Assembly: GCA_025966135.1 (NCBI GenBank)
Contig: JAOPVP010000023.1
Coordinates: 1 to 64,000 of the forward strand
Reading direction: 5' to 3'
DNA: 64,000 nt
Source of the DNA: Frankiales bacterium
Lineage (GTDB): Bacteria; Actinomycetota; Actinomycetes; Mycobacteriales; SCTD01
Shown: piece after piece, positions 9,525 to 20,043 of the stretch
Layout: each line of letters starts with the position of its first letter
Numbering within the stretch: position 1 is the stretch's first letter
Notes under the pieces: generated by a model
Database searches by the model: none
Told to the model about the DNA's origin: nothing
What the model saw: only the letters and a program-made list of their open reading frames with translations
Translations under genes and position numbers: made by a program

Positions 9525-10574
9525 ATGCGACGCAGTCAGGAAGGTCGTGCTGCGTCGCGGCCGGAAGCCACGTCCGACCCTTCGGCTCGCCTCACCACGA
9601 CCGCAACCCTGCCTCCGGCCACCATCCCGGCTTCGCGTCCGGCCGCTGACGGCCACGGCAGCCAAGAACACGGCCCCTCCGTCGCACACCGCGGCAGAGC
9701 GGCATCCTTCGTCGAGGCCCTGAGACCGAAGCAGTGGGTGAAGAACCTGCTGGTGGGCGCCGCCCCGCTGGCTGCGGCACAGCAGTTCCGGCCCCACGTG
9801 CTGCCCGACACCCTGCTCGCCTTCGCGGTGTTCACCCTGGCCGCCGCCGGCACCTACCTCGTCAACGACGTACGGGACCTGCAAGGCGACCGCCGGCACC
9901 CCGTCAAGCAGCATCGCCCGATCGCCCGCGGCGACGTCTCACCCCGGCTCGCCATCAGCGCGGCTGTGCTCCTGCTGGTCGGCGCCGTCGCGCTGCCCCT
10001 GCTGACGGGCCACGGCCAGCTCGCCGCCTGCATGGCCACGTACGTCGTGCTGATGCAGGCCTACAGCCTGGGCCTGAAGGACGAGCCGGTCGTCGACCTG
10101 GCGATCGTCGCCTCCGGGTTCCTGCTCCGGGCCATGGCCGGTGGCCTGGCCGCAGAGCTGCCGCTCTCCCGCTGGTTCCTCATGGTCTCCGCCTTCGGCT
10201 CGCTGTTCATGGTCGCCGGCAAGCGGTACTCCGAGCTGGTGTCCCTCGGCTCCCGAGCGGGCGAGGTGCGCACCTCGCTGAGCGCCTACTCCCCCACCTA
10301 CCTGCGGTTCGTCTGGGCCATGTCGGCCGGCGTGCTGCTCACCGCGTACAGCCTGTGGGCGTTCGAGGTCGCGGCAGCGATGTCCGACCGCGCCAGCGCC
10401 CCCTGGTCAGCGATCTCGGTCGCGCCTTTCGTCCTGGCGGTGCTGCGCTACGCCCTCGACGTGGACCGTGGTGAGGCCGCTGAGCCCGAGGACATCGTCC
10501 TGCACGACCGCGGTCTGCAGGTGATCGCCGTCCTGTGGCTGCTCACGTTCGGCCTCGGCGCGGCCGGTGTCTGA
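9525..10574 (+). CDS. Decaprenyl-phosphate phosphoribosyltransferase (UbiA prenyltransferase family)
   Basis: ALRPKQWVKNLLVGAAPLAAAQQF...GTYLVNDVRDLQGDRRHPVKQHRPIARG; directly followed by dprE1/dprE2; TACTGT 7 nt upstream of the ATG. Confidence 0.9.
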   Translation: MRRSQEGRAASRPEATSDPSARLTTTATLPPATIPASRPAADGHGSQEHGPSVAHRGRAASFVEALRPKQWVKNLLVGAAPLAAAQQFRPHVLPDTLLAFAVFTLAAAGTYLVNDVRDLQGDRRHPVKQHRPIARGDVSPRLAISAAVLLLVGAVALPLLTGHGQLAACMATYVVLMQAYSLGLKDEPVVDLAIVASGFLLRAMAGGLAAELPLSRWFLMVSAFGSLFMVAGKRYSELVSLGSRAGEVRTSLSAYSPTYLRFVWAMSAGVLLTAYSLWAFEVAAAMSDRASAPWSAISVAPFVLAVLRYALDVDRGEAAEPEDIVLHDRGLQVIAVLWLLTFGLGAAGV

Positions 10575-11919
10575 AGCCCAGCTACTGGCCGGCTGGGGCA
10601 GGACCGCTCCGACCGCGGCTCGCGTCGTGCCCGTGGCCAACGCCAGCGAGGTCTGTGCGGCGGTGGGCTCGGCGGGTTCTCGCGGGATCGTCGCCCGCGG
10701 CCTCGGACGCAGCTACGGGGACGCAGCGCAGGACGCGGGCGGCTCGGTGCTCGATCTCACCCCGCTGTGCCAGGTGCACGACCTCGACCTGCACCAGGGT
10801 GTCGTGGTCGCCGATGCGGGGCTGAGCCTGCACGCCCTGATGGAGCGGGTGCTGCCCCACGGCTGGTTCGTCCCGGTCACGCCCGGGACCCGCTTCGTCA
10901 CCCTCGGCGGAGCCCTCGCCGCCGACATCCACGGCAAGAACCACCACACCGACGGCAGCTTCGGGCAGCACGTCCTGGCCTTCGACCTGGTGACGGCCGA
11001 CGGGCAGCTGCGGCGGGTCGACCGCGAGCGCGACACGGACCTGTTCTGGGCCACGGCCGGTGGGATGGGCCTCACGGGCATCGTGACGCGAGTCGTGCTG
11101 CAGCTGCTGGCCGTCCGGACGTCCTTCATGAGCGTCGACACCGAGCGGGCCACCGACCTCGACGACCTGATGGACAGGATGGTCCGCACCGACGACCTGT
11201 ACAGGTACTCCGTGGCCTGGATCGACCTGCTGGCCCGGGGCCGGTCCCTGGGCCGGTCGGTGCTGACCCGGGGCGACCACGCGCGCGTTGACGAGCTGCC
11301 CGCCTCCCGTCGTACCGACCCGCTGGCCTTCGCGCCGCGCTCCCTGCTGCGGGTCCCGCCGGTGGTACCCGGCGGTCTGCTGCGCCGCAGCACGGTATCG
11401 GCGTTCAACGCGGCCTGGTTCCGCAAGGCCCCCCGTGAGCGGCGTGGCGAGGTGCAGCGACTGTCCACGTTCTTCCACCCGCTCGACGGGCTGCGTGACT
11501 GGAACCGGGTCTACGGCCCGGCCGGGCTCGTCCAGTACCAGTTCGTGGTTCCCGAGGCCGCGGGCGAAGCGGTCCGGGAAGCTGTCGAGCTGCTCAGCGC
11601 GGCGCGTGCCCCGTCCTTCCTGGCGGTGCTCAAGCGGTTCGGTGCGGCGAGCCCGGGGCCGCTGTCGTTCCCGATGCCGGGCTGGACGCTGGCTCTCGAC
11701 CTGCCGGCGCGGACACCCGCCCTGAGCGGGCTGTTCGACCGGCTGGACGCCATCGTCGTCGCCGCTGGTGGCAGGGTGTACCTCGCCAAGGACGCCCGGC
11801 TGCCGGCCGAGCTCCTGCCCAGCATGTACCCCCAGCTCGAGGCCTGGCGCGCCGTACGAGAGCGCGTCGATCCTTCGCACGTGTTCACCTCCGATCTCGC
11901 GAGAAGGCTCCGTCTGTGA
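10567..11919 (+). CDS. dprE1: Decaprenylphosphoryl-beta-D-ribose 2'-oxidase (FAD-binding)
   Basis: GIVARGLGRSYGDAAQDAGGSVLDLTPL; FVTLGGALAADIHGKNHHTDGSFGQHV; overlaps the preceding gene. Confidence 0.92.
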   Translation: MSEAQLLAGWGRTAPTAARVVPVANASEVCAAVGSAGSRGIVARGLGRSYGDAAQDAGGSVLDLTPLCQVHDLDLHQGVVVADAGLSLHALMERVLPHGWFVPVTPGTRFVTLGGALAADIHGKNHHTDGSFGQHVLAFDLVTADGQLRRVDRERDTDLFWATAGGMGLTGIVTRVVLQLLAVRTSFMSVDTERATDLDDLMDRMVRTDDLYRYSVAWIDLLARGRSLGRSVLTRGDHARVDELPASRRTDPLAFAPRSLLRVPPVVPGGLLRRSTVSAFNAAWFRKAPRERRGEVQRLSTFFHPLDGLRDWNRVYGPAGLVQYQFVVPEAAGEAVREAVELLSAARAPSFLAVLKRFGAASPGPLSFPMPGWTLALDLPARTPALSGLFDRLDAIVVAAGGRVYLAKDARLPAELLPSMYPQLEAWRAVRERVDPSHVFTSDLARRLRL

Positions 11920-12671
11920 TGAACGCCCTCGGCCAGCCGCAGTCGGTCCTCCTCGTCGGAGGTTCGTCGGAGATCGGTCTGGCGATCGTGGAACGCCTCG
12001 TCCGCGACCAGACTCGACGGGTGGTGCTTGCCGGTCGTCCCTCGCAGCGGCTGACCGCGGGCGCGGAGCGCCTCGCGCAGGAGGGCGCGGGCGTCGACGT
12101 CGTGCCCTTCGACGCGGCGGATCTCAACGGGCACCCCGTCGTGGTGGAGCAGGCCTTCGCCGGCGGCGACCTCGACGTCGTCATCCTGGCCGTGGGACTG
12201 CTCGGGGACCAGCTCGCGGCGGAGCAGGACGTCGCGCAGGCGCTGGACATCGTGCAGACCAACTACACGGCAGCCGTGTCCATCGGTCTGCTGGCCTCGC
12301 AGGCCTTGCGCGCCCAGGGACACGGCACCCTCGTGGTGCTGTCCAGCGTGGCAGGCGAACGACCCCGGCGGTCGAACTTCCTGTACGGCTCCGCCAAGGC
12401 GGGCCTCGACGCTTTTGCCACGGGACTGGGCGATGCCCTGGTCGGTACGGGTGTGCACGTCCTGGTGGTGCGACCCGGGTTCGTGCGCACCCGGATGACC
12501 GCGCACCTCAAGCCCGCGCCGCTCAGCGCCACGACCGACATGGTTGCGGAGGCGGTCGTCACGGCGCTTCGGAACCGCAAGCAGACGGTGTGGGTGCCCG
12601 GCACGCTCCGCTTCGTGATGTCCGCGCTACGGCACCTTCCCCGCGCGGTGTTCCGACGGCTGCCGGTGTGA
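11916..12671 (+). CDS. dprE2: Decaprenylphospho-2-keto-D-erythro-pentose reductase (SDR)
   Basis: QSVLLVGGSSEIGLAIVERLV...VVLSSVAGERPRRSNFLYGSAKAGLDAFATGL; overlaps the dprE1 stop. Confidence 0.9.
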   Translation: MMNALGQPQSVLLVGGSSEIGLAIVERLVRDQTRRVVLAGRPSQRLTAGAERLAQEGAGVDVVPFDAADLNGHPVVVEQAFAGGDLDVVILAVGLLGDQLAAEQDVAQALDIVQTNYTAAVSIGLLASQALRAQGHGTLVVLSSVAGERPRRSNFLYGSAKAGLDAFATGLGDALVGTGVHVLVVRPGFVRTRMTAHLKPAPLSATTDMVAEAVVTALRNRKQTVWVPGTLRFVMSALRHLPRAVFRRLPV

Positions 12672-14599
12672 CGGCGCCGCCTACAGCGCCCGGCCTGGCC
12701 CGGGCGCCGGGCGAGCAGCGCCCGTCCCACGGACGCAGCTGGTCCCACGGCCGCGGGGTCCTCTGGTCCGGGATCGCCCTGGTCGTCGCCCAGGCAGTAC
12801 TGCGGGGCTGGGTGGGGTTGCGGGGCTACCTGACCATCGACGACTTCCTGTTCACCTCCAGGGCGGCGACGATGCGGCTGGGCGACCCCGGCTACCTCCT
12901 GCACTCGTACAACGGCCACCTCATGCCGGGCGCCTTTGCCGAGGTGTGGTTGCTGACCCGGGCGGCGCCGCTGCAGATCGCACCCGTGGTCGCGGTCGAC
13001 GTCGTCCTGCAGGCGGCCACGGGTCTGGTGCTGCTGGCGCTGCTGCGTGAGCTGTTCGGTCCCCGCAAGGCCGTGCTCGTCCCCTTGGCCCTGTTGTTGT
13101 TCTCCCCCGTCACGCTGCCCGGTTTCCTGTGGTGGGCAGCCGCGCTGAACCAGCTCCCCGCGATGCTGGCGATGGTCTCGACGCTGTACCTGCACGTCCG
13201 GTACCTGCGCTCGGGTCGGACGCGGACAGGCCTGTACGCGCTCCTCGCCTTCGTGCTGGGCCTGGCGTTCTTCGAGAAGCTGTTGTTGTTCGCGCCACTC
13301 CTGTTCCTGTTCACGGCCATGTACTTCGTGGGCGGGTCCTGGTGGCGCCGGCTGGTCGGCACGTTCACGCTGCACTGGCGGGTCTGGACGGCCTGGGCGG
13401 TCGTCCTGCTGCCCTACGTCGCCTACTACCGCCTCACCGTGAACTCGACCGTGGCGGGGCATCCCAGCCCGACCGGTTTCCTGGACATGCTGGATGCCTC
13501 CCTGCGCGGACTGCGGGCGGGTGCTGTCACCGGACCCTGGTCCTGGATCGCCTTCGGGGGCGGACCCGCCAACACCCTTCCGAACATCGGGGTGGGCCTG
13601 TCGGCGCTGTCGTGGGTCGTCCTGCTGCTTGTGGTGTTGGGCAGTGCGGCGACCTTCCGGCAGGCACTGCGCGCCTGGAGCCTGCCGCTGGCGTACTTCG
13701 TGGCCACGGTGGTCCTGCTGGCAGCGGGCCGCTTCCAGATCGGTCCGGTGATCGGCTACTCCTACCGGTACTTCTCCGAGGTGGCGCTGCTGGCGGCGAT
13801 CGCTCTCCCGCTCGGGCTGCTGCCGCTCGTCGGCTCGGTGGCCAAGGGCGAGCTCACCGTCCTGAGGCCGCGCGCGTGGGTCGACCCCCTCCGCAGCTGG
13901 CGTCCCGGCGGCGAGCCGTCCCAGCCCTGGACGCTCTCGTCGAACTCACGTCGGGTCGCGGTGCGCTTCGTCGTCGTCGCCGTGGTCGTGTCGTCCCTCC
14001 TGTCGACGGTGCGCTACGACGCGTTCTGGAAGACCAATGTCGCCACTGGCTACGTCGCGACGGCGGCCCGGGAGTTCCAGCACGCCGGTCCAGACCTCGT
14101 CCTCGCAGACACGGCCGTCCCGGGGGCGATGATGCCGGCGGTGTTCTTCCCCGCCAACACCGCCTCGCACGCGCTCGCCCCCTTGCCGCACCAGCCCCGC
14201 TATCTGCGGCTCGGGGCCGCCGCAGACTCCTTGCGGGTGCTGGACGACACAGGGCACATTCGTGAGCTGACGGTTCATGGCATCCGCAACGAGCCCGGCC
14301 CCCGCCCGGCATGCGGGTGGTTCGCCTCGGGGTCGCTCGGCACGACCGTGCCGATGCAGAACACCGCGTTCGACTACGCCTGGACGGTCCGCATCGGCTA
14401 CATCGCGAGCGAGGACACCCGCGCGACCGTGAGTGCCGGCCGGCAGACGGTGCACGTCCAGCTCCAAGCTGGTCTGCACGCCCTGTACCTGCTGGTGGAC
14501 GGCGAGGTCCCGAGCGTGGGCCTGGACGGGCTCTCACCTGGAGCGTCGGTCTGCACCGACGACGTACGCGTCGGCACCCCCGTGGCGCTGCCAGGATGA
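12668..14599 (+). CDS. Polytopic membrane protein, probable GT-C-like glycosyltransferase
   Basis: 643 aa; GTG start overlapping the dprE2 stop by 4 nt; LTIDDFLFTSRAATMRLGDPGYLLHSYNGHLMPGAFAEVW followed by multiple TM segments. Confidence 0.7.
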   Translation: MTAPPTAPGLARAPGEQRPSHGRSWSHGRGVLWSGIALVVAQAVLRGWVGLRGYLTIDDFLFTSRAATMRLGDPGYLLHSYNGHLMPGAFAEVWLLTRAAPLQIAPVVAVDVVLQAATGLVLLALLRELFGPRKAVLVPLALLLFSPVTLPGFLWWAAALNQLPAMLAMVSTLYLHVRYLRSGRTRTGLYALLAFVLGLAFFEKLLLFAPLLFLFTAMYFVGGSWWRRLVGTFTLHWRVWTAWAVVLLPYVAYYRLTVNSTVAGHPSPTGFLDMLDASLRGLRAGAVTGPWSWIAFGGGPANTLPNIGVGLSALSWVVLLLVVLGSAATFRQALRAWSLPLAYFVATVVLLAAGRFQIGPVIGYSYRYFSEVALLAAIALPLGLLPLVGSVAKGELTVLRPRAWVDPLRSWRPGGEPSQPWTLSSNSRRVAVRFVVVAVVVSSLLSTVRYDAFWKTNVATGYVATAAREFQHAGPDLVLADTAVPGAMMPAVFFPANTASHALAPLPHQPRYLRLGAAADSLRVLDDTGHIRELTVHGIRNEPGPRPACGWFASGSLGTTVPMQNTAFDYAWTVRIGYIASEDTRATVSAGRQTVHVQLQAGLHALYLLVDGEVPSVGLDGLSPGASVCTDDVRVGTPVALPG

Positions 14600-15849
14600 C
14601 CGCCGTCCTCTCCCCACCCGTTGACCCGTCCCCGCCGCCGGGGCGTCCGCTGCACGCCTTCCCCGGGCTGGACGCGGTGCGGGCTGCCGGTGCCAGTGCC
14701 GTGCTCGCCACCCATGTCGCGTTCCAGACCGGTCGCAGCGTCCACGGTCCGATGTCGGGCACCCTCGCGCGGTTCGACATCGGGGTCGCGCTGTTCTTCG
14801 TGCTGTCGGGCTTCCTGCTGTTCCGTCCGTTCGCCCAGGCCGCGGTCAGCGACCGCAGCCGCTGGCCCCGCACCGTCGACTACCTGTGGCGCCGCGGGCT
14901 GCGGATCCTTCCGGCGTACTGGCTGGCCGTGGTCGCGTGCCTGCTGCTGCTGCCGGCCAATGCCGGGCAGCGCGGTCCCGGGGTGTGGTTGCGCCACCTG
15001 ACGCTCACGCAGGTCTACAGCCCGGGCCTGCAGCGCCACGGCCTCACGCAGACCTGGAGCCTGTGCACGGAGGTCGCCTTCTACCTCCTGCTGCCGGTCC
15101 TCGCGGTCGTCGTCCTCGGCCGGCGCGGCACGGCCGCGGGCCGTCGACCGCTCGTCGCGCTGGCCGCGGTTGCGGCGGTCAGCGTCGCCTGGCAGGTGGT
15201 GACGACCCGGACGAGCTGGTTCGATCTCCACACCGCCGGGCAGTGGCTGCCGGGGTACCTCGACTGGTTTGCCTGCGGGATGGCGCTGGCCCTCATCCAG
15301 GTGCGGCTCGTGGCCGGCGGCGCGGCCCCATGGATGCACCGTCTCGCCGAGCTCGCGAGGTCGACCGGGACGTGCTGGGGCACCTCGCTCGCGCTGTTCG
15401 CAGTGGCGACATCACCTGTGGCAGGACCGCGCAGCCTCGAAGCAGTCCCCACCACCTGGGAGGCCGTGCTCAAGAACCTCCTGTACGGCGCCTGTGCCCT
15501 CCTGGTCTTGCTGCCCCTGGTCCTCGGGCCGCAGCACGAAGGCCACACCGTTCGCGCACTGGGCCGGCGGCCCGTGCAGCTGCTCGGCGAGATCTCGTAC
15601 GGGATCTTCCTATGGCACCTGCTCGTCCTGGAGACCGCGGTCCGGGTGCTGCACCAGCAGCTGTTCACGGGCAGCTGGCTGCTCGTGTTCTCCGTGACCT
15701 GGGTGGGCAGTGTCGGGGTGGCCGCCGTGAGCTACGTCGTCGTCGAACGTCCCGCCCTACGCCTCAAGGACAGGAGGTTCGCGAGGGGTCGACGGTCCGG
15801 CAGCAGCGCCGACCAGACCAGCGCGAGTGCGGTGACGCAGAGCGCCTGA
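14596..15849 (+). CDS. Acyltransferase family 3 (OafA/YrhL-like)
   Basis: FPGLDAVRAAGASAVLATHVAFQTGR...ALFFVLSGFLLFRPFAQ...LGEISYGIFLWHLLVL; 4-nt overlap with the preceding gene. Confidence 0.88.
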   Translation: MTAVLSPPVDPSPPPGRPLHAFPGLDAVRAAGASAVLATHVAFQTGRSVHGPMSGTLARFDIGVALFFVLSGFLLFRPFAQAAVSDRSRWPRTVDYLWRRGLRILPAYWLAVVACLLLLPANAGQRGPGVWLRHLTLTQVYSPGLQRHGLTQTWSLCTEVAFYLLLPVLAVVVLGRRGTAAGRRPLVALAAVAAVSVAWQVVTTRTSWFDLHTAGQWLPGYLDWFACGMALALIQVRLVAGGAAPWMHRLAELARSTGTCWGTSLALFAVATSPVAGPRSLEAVPTTWEAVLKNLLYGACALLVLLPLVLGPQHEGHTVRALGRRPVQLLGEISYGIFLWHLLVLETAVRVLHQQLFTGSWLLVFSVTWVGSVGVAAVSYVVVERPALRLKDRRFARGRRSGSSADQTSASAVTQSA

Positions 15850-18800
15850 GGGATGGCCGCCCGGCCGGCGTAGTGCGCACCTGGCCAGGGGTTGAGGGCG
15901 AGCAGCAACCCGGCCACCCCCACCGCCCCGGTCGCCAGCGCGGTTCGGACGCGGGCGCGGCGGGCGCCACCCGCCAGGAGCGCCGCGGCGACCAGGCAGC
16001 ACGCGACAGCGGTGCCGCCTCCCACCAGTGCCAGGACGGCGGCCAGACCGACCACGATGACGGCTCCGCTGCGCCGGGCGGCCGCCGGTGCGCTGCTCGA
16101 CCGCCCGCGCCACACGACCAGGACGAGCAGGAGCAGCACGGCGAGCGCCCCGACGGCCAGGCCCAGCCGGAACGAGTGGTCGGGGGTGAAGGCGAGATGA
16201 ACCGTTCCCGGCGCGCCGCCCGGGACCACCCAGCCCTGCTGCCAGCCGTCGACGACGACTGCGGCCAGGCGGTGGCCGTCGAGGGTTGCGACCCAGCCGG
16301 GGTTGGTGTTCTCGTGCACCTGCAGCAGGGTCGGCTGCGTACGAGCGGGCAGCAACACCTGCCGCGCTGCGGTGCCCCACTGCGCGGTCGTGATCGGGAC
16401 GTTCGGTTGCGCCGCGCCAGTGAGGGCGTCGCCGAGGCTCGGGCGCAGGGTCAACGACACGGGCCGCAGAACTGCCGAGGCCGGGGCCACCACCTGCGTC
16501 CCGTCCCCGACGTCCACCCCGTTCGAGCCGCAGACCGACAGCCTCACGGGGGTGAGCCGCTGTAGCGCGGCCCGGTCGGTCTTCACGCTGGTGTGCACGA
16601 ACACGTTGCCGACGCGCAGCACCGGGCCGGCGGAGCAGGGCACGGTGACGAGGAAGGCAGGGCGGCGAGGTGCCTGCGCTCCTACCACCGTGAGCTCGCT
16701 GATCCCGACCGGCAGCAGGCTGCCGGTGAGGGAGTAGGGATCGCGCGACGTCGCCGGCACGACGTCCTCGAGGTGGACCGTGAGGCTGTCGGTCACGAGC
16801 GGCGCGAACCGGACTGTGCCGTCCGCGCCGATGCGCCCTTGTCGGGAGCCTGCCGCGGACACGACCCGGACGGCCCGTGCCTTCGAGGCGGCCAGCGACG
16901 AACGCACCTGCAGCCGAAGTCCCGTGACGGTCTGCGGGGCGCCGTACGTGACGGTCAGCGCCGGATCCTTGTCACCCGAAGCGGCCCGCCACCCGGTGCC
17001 CAGATCGCCATCGAGCGCAGTGCCGGGCCGTGCGGCGGGGTCGGCCACCGCCGAGGAGGAAGCCGTGACCGTGACCCCGGTCCCGCTGTCGAGCACGGCG
17101 TCCAGGGCCGCTCCCGCCCGTGGGACGGCGGAGGCCGACAACCGGTAGCTCCCCGACCCGTCGAGGTGCAGGGTGCGGTCGATCCGTGCGGTGTCCTCCC
17201 CAGACCGTGCCAGGGTGCTCGAGCACAGGAACTCGGTGAGCAGCGGGTAGCAGGCGTTGCGGTCGCTGCCATCCGCGTCGAGGGCGATCACCGGCGTCCC
17301 GCTGACCCGGGTCGTGTCGAGGGTCCGTTGGACCCGCAGCCCCGGCAGCACGACCTCGGAGATCCCGAGGAAGCCCAGGCCCGTCCCACGGGTGCGGGCC
17401 GTCGCGACGGTCAAGGAGGAGGTGGTGCCTGACAGCCCCTGCACCGGGACAGGCCTACCTCCTCGGGGCACGCTGACGACCACCGAGCCGGTGTCGGTGC
17501 TCACGGTGACCGCCGTGGGCTGGGTGCCGCTGTTGGGCACATCGAAGCTGATCTCGAGCCCGTCCACGGTGCGGGGGGCGTCGAAGGCGATCTGCCAGGA
17601 CGCCCTCGCGACGTCCTTGCCCGCGTCGGAGCGCCAGCTGGTGGTGAGCTCGCCGTCCACGGCGGCAAAGGGCAGGTGGGCGCGCTGCGCACCGCCGAGG
17701 GCCCCGGCGTCGGACGCGCTGGACGAGGCGCCGACGGACCGGGCGCCCAGGACCCGGGCGGTCGTCTGGTCGGCAGCGGCACCAGGCATCAGGTAGTCGT
17801 GCGCCGGCGCCGTGAGCCGGAACGGGTCTGTCGAGGTGAGGGTCGCCGAGGTGCTCTCGTTCTGGACGCCCCCGAAGAAGACCTCGCGGCGCCTCAGGCC
17901 GTCGGTGAGGACGGTCGGCGTCGAGGCGAGGCCGGGCACCTTGCCCGCGTCGTTCTGCAGGACCGCCGGGCGGCCCTTCAGCAGTCCTCGGTCGTCCAGT
18001 GGCAGCAGCGACTCCGGGCCACCGGCGACGCGCACGACGTCGGACAGCGGATGCAGCTCCGCGCGTGGTGTCGCCCGCCCGACCTCGTAGATCTCGACAG
18101 CCGGGTAGGGCACCTCGAGGTCCTCGTCGACGTAGCCGCTCAGGCTGCTGCCCCCCACCAGTCCGCCGAACGACGCCACCTTGTTGATGCCCGGCGAGGC
18201 GACGACCGCCTCGTGGACGAGCAGCGGACGGGTAGCGGATGCAGCCCCGTAGTCGAGGTCGTTGCGGAGCACCACGTACCGGATGCCGGCACGCGCCAGG
18301 TCGTCGGCGAGCCCGGTCGACGGTGTGCCGGTGGCCAGTCGCTGCTCGACCGCGTCCAGGTACCGGATGGTGCCCGCCGGGGTGAGCGGCACAGCCCCCC
18401 GGACCGCCCAGCCGGAGGCGGCAAGCGGTTGGAGCGGCTCGTCGTTCGAGCTGCCCCACAGGTAGTCCGGGAAGCTCGAGCCAGGAACGAGCAGGGCGTG
18501 TCCCTGCCCCTGATGAGCAGCCAGCCACGACGCCGTCTGCTGCCAGTACGGCGGGATCGCCGCGAACGGCTGCCGAGGTGCCAGACCGGGCGACAACGCG
18601 GGCAACGCGGCGCCGATGACCGCTGCCAGTGCCCCGGCCTGCAGAGCGATCCGGCGCGACCGCGCGCGGTGGTCAGCCAGGTGCTGGCCGGTACCCGACA
18701 GCCGCTCGGACAGCCTCGAAGCCAGGTGGACGAGGCCTACGACGAGTGGCAGGCGAAGGACGACGTCGAACTTGTGCACGTTGCGAAACGGCGCGAGCAC

Positions 18801-20000
18801 GCCGTCCAGCAGCTCGCGTTCGGTGCGGGCGAACAGCCCCGCCACGGGTCCGCTGTGACCGGCCGTCACCGCGGCGACGCCGAGCAACAGGCACAGCGTC
18901 AGCCACAGTCGTTCAGGCAGGTCCCGCCACAGCAGCCCAGCGACACCGGCCGCCACCACGAGCACCGTGTAGAGGATGACCGTGGGCGTGACGAGCAGCG
19001 CGGACGCCGCCGGCCAGGTCGGCCCGTGGGCACTACCGAGATAGCCGACCCAGTCAGAGGTGCCGCGAAGCACCTCGATGAGCGCCGTGACCGAGGTGGT
19101 GATGGAGGAGTTCTCGATGTAGTCCAGGAACGGCGGACTGTAACGACCGAGCAGGACCAGCGGCACGACCCACCAGGTCGTCGCGAGCGCGACCGACGCG
19201 ACCCACCAGCGCATCAGGCTGCGACGCCTGGGTCCTGGCTGACGGGTGAGGAGCCACAGGGCGGCAGGGGGAAGGGCTGCCAGGACGGCTGCTGCGTTGA
19301 CGGCGCCCATGCACAAGACCGCGAGCCCTGATCGGGCGGCAGCTCTTCGGGGCGACCCTTCGCGGGCCCCGGTGACGAGCGGCAGCAGCACCCAGGGCGA
19401 CAGGCAGTAGGGCAGCGTCTCGACCGAGATGGGCCCGAGGGTCGACAAGACGCGTGGGGACAGGGCGAAGGCCAACCCGCCGAGCAACCGGCTGAAGGGA
19501 TCGCCGACACCGAGCCGCTCCAGCAGCTTGACGACGCCGAGGAACGCCAGGCAGAGCAGCAGCCCCCACCACAACCGCTGCACCATCCAGGCCGGCAGCC
19601 CGATCAGGTGCCCGAGCGCGAAGAAGGGACCCATCGGGAACAGGTATCCATAGCTCTGGTTCTGGGTGAGCCCGAAATCGCGACTGGGGTCCCACAGGTG
19701 CAGAGCACGGCTGAGGAACTGCACGGGATCGACCGACAGGTCGAGCTTGGTGTCGCCCACCAGCTGCGCGGGAGCCTGCTTCAGGGCCAGGGCGACGAGC
19801 GCGACGCAGATCGCGAGCAGACGCAAGTGGTCCGCGGGACCTCGACCGGGTCCCAGCACCTCACCTGCGGTGCTGCCGTGATGTGCATCGGCGGGGACGG
19901 CATCGTCCAGGGTCGAGCTGATCGACACGTCTCCCTCTCGACCCGCCGCCGCCGGGCTGGCGGTCACCCCAACGGCCCGATGGGTCAGCCGTGAACGCAT
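15732..20000 (-). CDS. aftD: Alpha-(1->3)-arabinofuranosyltransferase-like protein (AftD / DUF3367 family) with F5/8C-like domain
   Basis: 1422 aa; N-terminal polytopic GT-C part (KLDLSVDPVQFLSRALHLWDPSRDFGLTQNQSYGYLFPMGPFF), discoidin-like AAVDGELTTSWRSDAGKD...., C-terminal TMs. Confidence 0.85.
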   Translation of the reverse strand: MRSRLTHRAVGVTASPAAAGREGDVSISSTLDDAVPADAHHGSTAGEVLGPGRGPADHLRLLAICVALVALALKQAPAQLVGDTKLDLSVDPVQFLSRALHLWDPSRDFGLTQNQSYGYLFPMGPFFALGHLIGLPAWMVQRLWWGLLLCLAFLGVVKLLERLGVGDPFSRLLGGLAFALSPRVLSTLGPISVETLPYCLSPWVLLPLVTGAREGSPRRAAARSGLAVLCMGAVNAAAVLAALPPAALWLLTRQPGPRRRSLMRWWVASVALATTWWVVPLVLLGRYSPPFLDYIENSSITTSVTALIEVLRGTSDWVGYLGSAHGPTWPAASALLVTPTVILYTVLVVAAGVAGLLWRDLPERLWLTLCLLLGVAAVTAGHSGPVAGLFARTERELLDGVLAPFRNVHKFDVVLRLPLVVGLVHLASRLSERLSGTGQHLADHRARSRRIALQAGALAAVIGAALPALSPGLAPRQPFAAIPPYWQQTASWLAAHQGQGHALLVPGSSFPDYLWGSSNDEPLQPLAASGWAVRGAVPLTPAGTIRYLDAVEQRLATGTPSTGLADDLARAGIRYVVLRNDLDYGAASATRPLLVHEAVVASPGINKVASFGGLVGGSSLSGYVDEDLEVPYPAVEIYEVGRATPRAELHPLSDVVRVAGGPESLLPLDDRGLLKGRPAVLQNDAGKVPGLASTPTVLTDGLRRREVFFGGVQNESTSATLTSTDPFRLTAPAHDYLMPGAAADQTTARVLGARSVGASSSASDAGALGGAQRAHLPFAAVDGELTTSWRSDAGKDVARASWQIAFDAPRTVDGLEISFDVPNSGTQPTAVTVSTDTGSVVVSVPRGGRPVPVQGLSGTTSSLTVATARTRGTGLGFLGISEVVLPGLRVQRTLDTTRVSGTPVIALDADGSDRNACYPLLTEFLCSSTLARSGEDTARIDRTLHLDGSGSYRLSASAVPRAGAALDAVLDSGTGVTVTASSSAVADPAARPGTALDGDLGTGWRAASGDKDPALTVTYGAPQTVTGLRLQVRSSLAASKARAVRVVSAAGSRQGRIGADGTVRFAPLVTDSLTVHLEDVVPATSRDPYSLTGSLLPVGISELTVVGAQAPRRPAFLVTVPCSAGPVLRVGNVFVHTSVKTDRAALQRLTPVRLSVCGSNGVDVGDGTQVVAPASAVLRPVSLTLRPSLGDALTGAAQPNVPITTAQWGTAARQVLLPARTQPTLLQVHENTNPGWVATLDGHRLAAVVVDGWQQGWVVPGGAPGTVHLAFTPDHSFRLGLAVGALAVLLLLVLVVWRGRSSSAPAAARRSGAVIVVGLAAVLALVGGGTAVACCLVAAALLAGGARRARVRTALATGAVGVAGLLLALNPWPGAHYAGRAAIPQALCVTALALVWSALLPDRRPLANLLSLRRRAGRSTTT

Positions 20001-20043
20001 GCTAACCGTGTCGGGGGCGCCTGCGGCGCTTAGAGTCCGCCAC

